In this document: positions 57,476 to 64,000 of the stretch, in pieces
Position numbering within the stretch: position 1 is the stretch's first letter
Layout: the number at the start of each line of letters is the position of its first letter
Notes under the pieces: model-generated
The model's database searches: none
What the model was told of the DNA's origin: nothing
What the model saw: only the letters and a program-made list of their open reading frames with translations
Translations under genes and position numbers: made by a program
DNA from: CAG-103 sp963627135
GTDB lineage: Bacteria > Bacillota > Clostridia > Oscillospirales > Oscillospiraceae
Length of the DNA: 64,000 nucleotides
Direction: 5' to 3'
Assembly (NCBI GenBank): GCA_963627135.1
Contig: CAVFZY010000010.1
Coordinates: 1 to 64,000 of the forward strand

Positions 57476-58090
57476 TCAGAGCGCGGCCGCCACGAGGCGC
57501 CAGTGCCCGTCGGCGCACAGCGCGAAAACGACCGCCTCGTCTCCGCAGTAATTGTCCGCGCTGCCGTAAAGCTCCAGAGCCGTCCGGTAGCACTTGCCGC
57601 CGTACTGCGCATCGAGCGCTTCATCGCGCGTGAGCGCCTCCTGCCGGTCGACCCGGTAGCGGACATAGCCCACGCCGCCCTTCTGCCAGTAGAGCTTGCC
57701 GTCGACCTCCTTCAGGGTGTCGCCGAAGTGGCGCTGCTCCATGAGCGTGTCGCTCAGGTACTGCTGCACATGGCGGCGCAGCTCGCTCAGAGAACCGTAG
57801 TTCGCCACCGGATACCATTCGCCGACGCCGTCGAAGCTGCCCGGCAGCGGTGCGGAGCTGTCATACTCCACCCCGTAATTGCCGTTGACGAGCTCCTTGT
57901 AGCAGCGGACGATGTCGTCCACATCCGGAATGTCGCCGAGGGTCTGCGGCTCCGGGGCCTCGGTGGCCGCCGCGGTCTGGACCGGCGCGGTGGGCCTGGT
58001 GCCGGCCGTCTGCTTCTCGCTCCGGCCGCAGCCGCACAGGAGCGCAGAGAGCATGCAGACCGCCAGCAAACATGTGATCTGTCGTTTCAT
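57476..58090 (-). CDS. Putative lipoprotein of unknown function
   Basis: 204 residues. The signal peptide (QITCLLAVCMLSALLCGCG) ends in a lipobox-like LLCG/LCGC, so lipid attachment at the Cys near residue 19-21 is likely. A Thr/Ala/Pro-rich linker (to about residue 50) precedes a mixed fold of about 150 residues with VRCYKELVNGNYG and ALTRDEALDAQYGG. No family recognised. It faces ppk1 divergently. GGGGAGG lies ahead of the ATG. Confidence 0.75.
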   Translation of the reverse strand: MKRQITCLLAVCMLSALLCGCGRSEKQTAGTRPTAPVQTAAATEAPEPQTLGDIPDVDDIVRCYKELVNGNYGVEYDSSAPLPGSFDGVGEWYPVANYGSLSELRRHVQQYLSDTLMEQRHFGDTLKEVDGKLYWQKGGVGYVRYRVDRQEALTRDEALDAQYGGKCYRTALELYGSADNYCGDEAVVFALCADGHWRLVAAAL

Positions 58091-58179
58091 GCAGAAACCT
58101 CCCCAATCTTGTTACAAGCACAGTTTACCATATCTGGAACGGCATTGCCAGCCTTTTTTGCCCGACGGCCGCGCGGGGA

Positions 58180-58208
58180 TTGCCAATATGGGACGCTTCG
58201 GGTATAAT
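58180..58208 (+). promoter_or_regulatory. Promoter for ppk1
   Basis: TTGCCA, 17-base spacer, perfect TATAAT, 39 bases before the ATG. No Pho-box-like repeats were noticed. Confidence 0.75.
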
Positions 58209-58247
58209 AGTTTAACATTGTGTGGAACCACCCAAGGAGGCGAGGAT

Positions 58248-60458
58248 ATGCCCCACCATTCCGGCGCCGAGCTGCCGGGCGCGCAGGCGCTGCGCCAGAT
58301 GGCCGCGCAGAGCGACAGCCGCGGCCTGTTTTCCGACCGGGCGCCCGACCCGGCCTATGCCGGACTGTTTTTTAACCGCGAGCTGAGCTGGCTCGCCTTC
58401 AACCGCCGCGTGCTGGCCGAGGCGGCCGACGAGACGCTGCCTGGCTATGAGCGGCTGAAGTTTCTGTCCATCTACTGCTCGAATCTCGATGAATTTTATA
58501 TGGTGCGCGTCGGCGGTCTGCTCGACCGGGCGCTGCTGCAGCCATGGCACGCTGAGGCCATCACGGGCCTGATGCCGCGCGAGCAGCTGCGCGCGATCTA
58601 TGACGAGACGGCGCGGCAGCAAAAAGAGTTTGAAACGCTCTGGCGCAAGGTGACGGCGGCGCTGGCAAAGCAGCACGTGGAGATTCTGGACTTTGGCCGG
58701 CTCGACGAGGCGGACGAGGTGCTGCTGCGGCGGCGGTTTGACGCGCTGCGCCCGCTGCTGAGCCCGCAGGTGCTCGACGCCGAGCACCCACTGCCGTTTC
58801 TGCGCAACCGCGAGCAGTACGTGCTCGTGCGCTTTGCGGGCAGGCGCGGCGGCGCAGGACTGGTGCCGATGACGCAGCTGCCGAAGTTTTTCCGGCTCAC
58901 AGTCGACGGCGTGCAGAAGCTCGCGCTCACGGCGCCGCTGGTGGCGCACTTTGCGCCCCTGCTCTTCGGCGAGCGGCGCGTGCGCGAGACGGCTATCGTG
59001 CGCGTGACGCGCAACGCTGACATCTCCGTGCGCGACATCATGGACGGGTGCGACGCGGACCTGCGCGCCGTGATGGAGCGGCTGCTACGGCGGCGCCGCC
59101 GGCTCGAGCCGGTGCGCGTGCAGGTGCAGGGCCGCGTCTCGGACGAGATGCGCGCGCTTGTGCGCGACCTGCTCGGGCTGCCGAAGCGGCAGCTGTTCGT
59201 GACGAACGCGCCGACGGACCTGTCGTTCGTGCTGGCGATGCCTGGGGAATTCGACCTCGCGGGGCTGACGTGCAAGGATGTGCTGCCGGCCAAAAACGTG
59301 GCGCTGCAAAAGGGCGACTACTTTGCCTATCTCGCGCAGCACGACCTGCTGCTTGCGCTGCCGTACCAGAGCATCAATCCGTTTGTGGACCTGCTGTACG
59401 AGGCGGCGGACGACCCGGACGTTGTGTCGATCAAGATCACGCTCTACCGGCTCGCCGGCAGCAGCCGCATCGCGGCAGCGCTGGCCTACGCGGCCGAGCA
59501 CGGCAAGCAGGTGCAGTGCCTGCTCGAGCTGCGCGCCCGCTTTGACGAGCAGAGCAACATCGACTACTCGCGCATGCTTGAAGACGCGGGGTGCGACATC
59601 CTCTACGGCCTGACAAAATACAAGGTGCACACGAAGCTGTGCCTCATCACACGGCGGTGCCCCGGTGGCATCTGCTACTACACGCAGGTCGGCACCGGCA
59701 ACTACAACGAAAAGACCGCCGAACAGTACACCGACCTCATGCTCCTGACGAGCAACCCGGCCATCGGGCGCGACGCGGCGAAAACGTTCGACCGTCTCGC
59801 GCGCGGCGAGACCGTCGGCGAGACGGAGGCGCTCTGGCTCGCGCCGGAAGGCTACAAGCCGCAGCTGCTGGCGCACATCGAGGCGCAGACGCGCCTCGGC
59901 CCCAAGGGCTACATCGGTATCAAGGTCAACTCCATGAACGACGCGGATGTCATGGCGCGGCTCGTGCGCGCGAGCGAGGCGGGCGTGGAGGTGGAGCTGT
60001 TCGTGCGCGGCATCTGCTGCCTGCGGCCGGGCGTGCCCGGGCGGACGGAGCACATCTCGGTGCGCAGCATCATCGGGCGGTATCTCGAACACGAGCGCAT
60101 TTTCGTCTTTGGCCGCGCCGATGCGCAGGAGGTGTTCATCGGCTCGGGCGACCTGCTCGAGCGCAACACCATGCGCCGGATCGAGGCCTTCACCGCCGTG
60201 ACCGACCCGAATGCGCGCGCCGAGGTGCTCGAGGTGTTCAGCGCCATGCGGCGCGACAACCGGCAGGCATGGATCATGCAGCCGGACGGCAGCTATCTCC
60301 GCCCCGAGCCCGCAGGAGAGCCGTTCGTGAGCCAGACGTACCTGCACACGTACTTCGCCGGGCGCACCGTCGCAAAATCCGCGCGCCCTGCCCCGCCCCA
60401 GCCGCGAAAAAAGCTGCCGTGGTGGCGGCGGCTGTGGATCTGGCTGTGGAACAACTGA
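58248..60458 (+). CDS. ppk1: Polyphosphate kinase 1
   Basis: Reversibly transfers the gamma-phosphate of ATP to polyphosphate. 736 residues in the four-domain PPK1 layout: N-terminal FFNRELSWLAFNRRVLAEA, a head domain, then two phospholipase-D-like C-terminal domains. The autophosphorylated His lies in LTKYKVHTKLCLITR, followed by YYTQVGTGNYNEKTAEQYTD; the second HKD-like region includes FIGSGDLLERNTMRR. The C-terminal 30 residues are a basic, Trp-rich tail (PWWRRLWIWLW), which may touch the membrane. AAGGAGG precedes the ATG. No ppx neighbour. Confidence 0.95.
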   Translation: MPHHSGAELPGAQALRQMAAQSDSRGLFSDRAPDPAYAGLFFNRELSWLAFNRRVLAEAADETLPGYERLKFLSIYCSNLDEFYMVRVGGLLDRALLQPWHAEAITGLMPREQLRAIYDETARQQKEFETLWRKVTAALAKQHVEILDFGRLDEADEVLLRRRFDALRPLLSPQVLDAEHPLPFLRNREQYVLVRFAGRRGGAGLVPMTQLPKFFRLTVDGVQKLALTAPLVAHFAPLLFGERRVRETAIVRVTRNADISVRDIMDGCDADLRAVMERLLRRRRRLEPVRVQVQGRVSDEMRALVRDLLGLPKRQLFVTNAPTDLSFVLAMPGEFDLAGLTCKDVLPAKNVALQKGDYFAYLAQHDLLLALPYQSINPFVDLLYEAADDPDVVSIKITLYRLAGSSRIAAALAYAAEHGKQVQCLLELRARFDEQSNIDYSRMLEDAGCDILYGLTKYKVHTKLCLITRRCPGGICYYTQVGTGNYNEKTAEQYTDLMLLTSNPAIGRDAAKTFDRLARGETVGETEALWLAPEGYKPQLLAHIEAQTRLGPKGYIGIKVNSMNDADVMARLVRASEAGVEVELFVRGICCLRPGVPGRTEHISVRSIIGRYLEHERIFVFGRADAQEVFIGSGDLLERNTMRRIEAFTAVTDPNARAEVLEVFSAMRRDNRQAWIMQPDGSYLRPEPAGEPFVSQTYLHTYFAGRTVAKSARPAPPQPRKKLPWWRRLWIWLWNN

Positions 60459-60479
60459 CGAAAAAGCCGAAATTTGGTC

Positions 60480-60507
60480 TTGACAAGCGCGCAAAAACGC
60501 GTATAAT
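60480..60507 (+). promoter_or_regulatory. Promoter for the SAM riboswitch/metK transcript
   Basis: Perfect TTGACA, 16-base spacer, perfect TATAAT, about 15 bases before the riboswitch begins. Located in the 22-bp region just after ppk1. Confidence 0.85.
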
Positions 60508-60527
60508 GTGCTTTACAATTTAACAAC

Positions 60528-60623
60528 CTTATCAAGAGTGGCGGAGGGACCGGCCCTGTGAAGCCCGACAACCTGCAGGAATCTGCAAGGTGCCAAATCC
60601 GGCGGTGCAAATCGAGAGATGAG
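60528..60623 (+). promoter_or_regulatory. SAM-I (S-box) riboswitch
   Basis: Classic S-box: CTTATCAAGAGTGGCGGAGG then GACCGGCCCTGTGAAGCC, CGACAACC, AAGGTGCCAAATCC and the closing GAGAGATGAG. Outer stem CTTATC (60528-60533) pairs with GATGAG (60618-60623). SAM binding should favour the terminator at 60640-60670 and turn metK off. Confidence 0.97.
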
Positions 60624-60639
60624 GATCTTCGCCTTTTCC

Positions 60640-60676
60640 AAGCGCTCCGTCGGCTGTCGGGGCGCTTGTTTCTTTG
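60640..60676 (+). terminator. Riboswitch-controlled terminator
   Basis: AAGCGCTCC (60640-60648) pairs with GGGGCGCTT (60659-60667; one G-U), then GTTTCTTTG. It is the expression platform of the SAM riboswitch, 40 bases before metK. Confidence 0.85.
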
Positions 60677-60706
60677 CCCCGGCACATCAGAAAGCGAGGA
60701 ATAGCA

Positions 60707-61900
<1,194 letters not shown>

Positions 61901-61914
61901 GCGAAACAGCATAA

Positions 61915-61951
61915 AAGAATCTCCGCAGTCGATGCTGCGGAGATTCTTTTT
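61915..61951 (+). terminator. Terminator of metK
   Basis: 14-bp stem (AAGAATCTCCGCAG and complement) with a 6-base loop and a T-run after it. Confidence 0.93.
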
Positions 61952-61994
61952 CATTTGTCTGCAAGGGCGCTGTGTGTCCAGCCAATGTCCCAAA

Positions 61995-62044
61995 CCTTCT
62001 CATTGAGAAACGAATAAGGCAATGTCTTTTCCTCAAGGAGAAGG
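61995..62044. repeat. Imperfect inverted repeat, possible repeat remnant
   Basis: CCTTCTCATTGAG (61995-62007) and CTCAAGGAGAAGG (62032-62044) are inverted with one mismatch around 24 bases. The pair lies in the 194-bp gap between convergent metK and the acyltransferase-fold gene. It has no T-run and no coding content. It could be a mini-element remnant or a structured 3-prime end. Confidence 0.5.
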
Positions 62045-62094
62045 CTTGAAAATAGTCGGCACGCCGGCCATCTTTCTTTTCGCGGGCGTCTGCG

Positions 62095-63315
62095 TTATTC
62101 GGCGCTTTCTGCGGCCTGGGCCTCGGCCTGCGCCGCAGCGGCGTTGGCCGAGTTCACATCATGGTTCAGGTCCTTGATAAAGCAGCGGCGGCGCTTGTGC
62201 TGCTCTTTCTCTAGCCGCTTCCACTGCGCGAGGATATGGTCATTGAGCTCGAGCATGGGGCCGGTCTCGGCAAACTGCACGCCGTGGCGGTTGCAGCTCT
62301 GGCAGACGTGATCCATTATAACAGCATTGATGCCCTCGGTCTGCAGATCGGGCCGCACGGCCGTGAGCAGCATGATCAGCGTGTCGCCATGGTGCAGGTC
62401 GTTGAGCACCCCCGCCCAGCCGAACGGAAACAGGCGGCCGTCGGAGTGCTTGAGCGCCGGCGAAGGGTCGAGCGTCGTGACGCCGAAGGCGACGAGCTCG
62501 TCCTGCTCGTCGAGCACGAAGCAGACAAAGTCCGGATCCACGAGCGGGATGAACTTGTTGGCATAGCGCTCGATCTGCTCGTCCGAGAGCTCCACGACGC
62601 CGTAGAGCGGCGCGTAGGCCGCGTTGACCAGCTCAAAGACCTGACGCACGAATGGGCCGTACTCGCTCTTATGGTGCACGGTGGCCACATGCAGGTTCTT
62701 GCGCTTGAGGATAAACTCCGAGAGCTTGTGCAGACGCTCGGCCTCCGTGCTGCCCGGCGCGGGCACCGCGATGCGGTACTCGATCCAGTCCACGTCCTTG
62801 CGGTAGCCGAGGCGGGTGAGGTGCTCGGGATAATACGGCGCGTTGTAGTTCGTGAAAAACAGGCTCCGGCGATCAAAGCCATCGACGAGCATGCCCTCGC
62901 GGTCCATGTCCGTGAAGCCGAGCGGACCGTGCACCTGGTCGCACCCCTTCTCGCGCGCCCAGCACTCGACCGTGCCGAACAGCGCCGCCGAGACCTCGGA
63001 ATCGTCCACGAAGTCCACCTGGCTGAAGCGCATGCGGTGCGTGCCGAACTTGTCATTGGCCTTGTGGCTGAGAATCGCGCCGATGCGGCCAACGATCTCC
63101 CCGTCGCGCCGAGCCAGCCAGCAGCGGGCCTCGCAGTAGTCAAACGCGGGGTTCTTGCCCGGCGTCCAGTCCGAGAGGTCATCGCCGTAGAACGAGGGAA
63201 TGTAGTTCGGGTCATCGGCATAGAGCCGGTTGGGATACTGCATAAACTGGCGCAGCTCGTGTTTGGTCGTGACCTCGGTCACGACGACCGGGCTGTGCTT
63301 TTCAAACTTCTGCAT
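62095..63315 (-). CDS. Acyl-CoA N-acyltransferase (GNAT)-fold protein
   Basis: 406 residues. The start HELRQFMQYPNRLYADDPNY and the segment ARRDGEIVGRIGAILSHKAN are typical of large GNAT-fold proteins (YghO-like) that are common but uncharacterised in gut bacteria; GPLGFTDMDREGMLVDGF and PYYPEHLTRLGY follow. Two GNAT-like halves are likely. The C-terminal 30 residues are Ala/Glu-rich and disordered. AAGGAG precedes the ATG. Substrate unknown. Transcribed alone. Confidence 0.75.
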   Translation of the reverse strand: MQKFEKHSPVVVTEVTTKHELRQFMQYPNRLYADDPNYIPSFYGDDLSDWTPGKNPAFDYCEARCWLARRDGEIVGRIGAILSHKANDKFGTHRMRFSQVDFVDDSEVSAALFGTVECWAREKGCDQVHGPLGFTDMDREGMLVDGFDRRSLFFTNYNAPYYPEHLTRLGYRKDVDWIEYRIAVPAPGSTEAERLHKLSEFILKRKNLHVATVHHKSEYGPFVRQVFELVNAAYAPLYGVVELSDEQIERYANKFIPLVDPDFVCFVLDEQDELVAFGVTTLDPSPALKHSDGRLFPFGWAGVLNDLHHGDTLIMLLTAVRPDLQTEGINAVIMDHVCQSCNRHGVQFAETGPMLELNDHILAQWKRLEKEQHKRRRCFIKDLNHDVNSANAAAAQAEAQAAESAE

Positions 63316-63366
63316 GAGAATATTCTCCTTACGAAAACAATGACCAGCGCGATCTGGTCTGGCGAT

Positions 63367-63395
63367 AGTATAGCGCGCATTCCGCCGGATTTCAA
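63367..63395 (-). promoter_or_regulatory. Promoter for the GNAT-fold gene
   Basis: Minus strand TTGAAA, 17-base spacer, TATACT, about 50 bases before the ATG. Confidence 0.75.
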
Positions 63396-63441
63396 CCTCT
63401 GCGTGTGCGGTTATTCAGCCAATCGGCACCGTTCGACACGA

Positions 63442-63469
63442 AAAATTCCCCGGAGCGATGCTCCGGGGA
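63442..63469 (-). terminator. Terminator of the 41-residue gene
   Basis: Perfect 10-bp stem TCCCCGGAGC / GCTCCGGGGA with a 3-base loop, then ATTTTTC on the minus strand. Confidence 0.93.
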
Positions 63470-63488
63470 CTGTATTTCCCGTTTCTGC

Positions 63489-63614
63489 TTACAGGAGCTC
63501 GGGATACCATTTGTCGATCGCGTCAACGATCGCGGCAGCCTTGCCTTCCTTGCAGATCTCCAGAATATCGGATGCGAGGCCGAGGCCCCAGTGGACGAAT
63601 GCATTTGCGTTCAT
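63489..63614 (-). CDS. Small protein, 41 residues
   Basis: The product begins MNANAFVHWGLGLASDILEI and ends AIVDAIDKWYPELL; it is helical, amphipathic and Trp-containing, with no clear membrane segment. Reality is supported by a full set of signals: promoter TTGACA-16-TAAAAT, an 85-base leader, AAAGGGG 9 bases before the ATG, and a strong terminator 20 bp past the stop. I do not recognise a family; a signalling, toxin-like or subunit role would be a guess. Confidence 0.75.
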   Translation of the reverse strand: MNANAFVHWGLGLASDILEICKEGKAAAIVDAIDKWYPELL

Positions 63615-63698
63615 GTTACTTTACCCCTTTCTTGATGTTCCGCCGCCGCACACACACTTCGGCGCCGGATGGTTGGTGGCAATACCGGTTGCAGGTTT

Positions 63699-63726
63699 AT
63701 TTTACCGGTTTTGCGCGGGATGTCAA
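63699..63726 (-). promoter_or_regulatory. Promoter for the 41-residue gene
   Basis: Minus strand perfect TTGACA (63721-63726), 16-base spacer, TAAAAT (63699-63704). The rest of 63615-63902 is leader and divergent promoter region without other genes. Confidence 0.75.
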
Positions 63727-63814
63727 GCGGACAAGCAGCGCCAAGTGTGCAATTTTCCTGTCGCTTTCTTAGCACGTTCCTGACAGATTTTCGCTGCTTT
63801 TCCCGCCGGGCGGC

Positions 63815-63843
63815 TTGCACTGTGCGCCGGAATCGGCTATAAT
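63815..63843 (+). promoter_or_regulatory. Promoter for the last, partial gene
   Basis: TTGCAC, 17-base spacer, perfect TATAAT, 59 bases before the ATG at 63903. Confidence 0.7.
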
Positions 63844-63902
63844 AATCGTTGCGCCGTGATTCTGTTGAAAAAGGCGTGACCATCGCGAGGGGGGAAAAGC
63901 AC

Positions 63903-64000
63903 ATGCAATGCCGCGAATGCCACGCGGAGCTGCCGCAGGGCGCACACCGCTGCCCGCAGTGCGGACGGCCGGTCCTGCACGAAAAAATCTGGCGAAACAA
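63903..64000 (+). CDS. Zinc-ribbon protein, 5-prime part only
   Basis: The window ends after about 32 codons. The product opens with CRECHAELPQGAHRCPQCG, two Cys-x-x-Cys knuckles of a zinc-ribbon (DUF-type zinc_ribbon_2) as found at the N-terminus of many small membrane or regulatory proteins of Clostridia. GAGGGGGG precedes the ATG. The rest, and so the function, is outside the window. Confidence 0.8.
   Translation, partial: MQCRECHAELPQGAHRCPQCGRPVLHEKIWRN

Overview
The window looks like the chromosome of a high-GC Gram-positive anaerobe of the class Clostridia, most likely an Oscillospiraceae-type gut bacterium. Signs for this are the DnaD plus DnaC/DnaI-like helicase-loader pair, the GlgC/GlgD two-subunit glycogen enzyme, QueH and QueT for queuosine salvage, a SAM-I riboswitch before metK, an SLH-domain amidase, strong Shine-Dalgarno sites (AGGAGG type), consensus sigma-A promoters, and strongly G/C-biased third codon positions. 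No rRNA, tRNA, CRISPR array, prophage or complete transposon was seen. This placement is an inference from gene content.

Layout. Positions 107-17573 hold a long run of minus-strand genes read from high to low coordinates: a U32 peptidase, maf, mreC, mreD, mrdA (PBP2), a degenerate MgsA-like protein, hisS, aspS, comM, a small membrane protein, thiI, cinA, then ugd, rmlA and rmlB. This covers cell shape, tRNA charging, competence-type functions and nucleotide sugars. A compact divergent promoter at 17607-17656 separates it from plus-strand dnaD, a dnaC-like gene and a DUF2804 gene. Positions 20.9-24.4 kb hold a membrane alpha/beta hydrolase with a MarR regulator, then mrp. Positions 24.4-30.5 kb hold a cell-wall amidase, a nucleotidyltransferase, an SGNH hydrolase, and a queH-queT-malQ operon with a probable preQ1 leader. 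Positions 30.6-38.8 kb hold a dCMP deaminase, prfB, a membrane-anchored transglutaminase, a Na+/solute symporter with a divergent LysR, and feoB.

Positions 38.9-46.2 kb hold a minus-strand block: prs, pth, a structured RNA-like element, glgC, glgD, glgP and a pseudouridine-kinase-like gene. The glycogen genes and malQ together form a storage-polysaccharide set. Plus-strand sseB-like and pyk genes follow. Between pyk and a heterodimeric ABC exporter lies an AT-rich island (49.09-49.43 kb) carrying an unusual array of TTnnCATAA direct repeats. Positions 49.4-64 kb hold the MarR-ABC-ABC operon, a second symporter/LysR cassette paralogous to the first, hypB, a lipoprotein, ppk1, riboswitch-controlled metK, an acyltransferase-fold protein, a 41-residue small protein and the start of a zinc-ribbon gene.

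The items most worth a second look are: (1) a family of 61-67 bp palindromic mini-elements with IS3-like ends, one copy sitting in the loop of the prfB terminator; (2) the CATAA repeat array; (3) a 99-nt structured element between pth and glgC; (4) an MgsA-fold protein that has lost most of its active site; (5) the two paralogous symporter/LysR cassettes, each with a palindrome next to the regulator's own -10 box. No defence island or obvious new multi-gene system was found.
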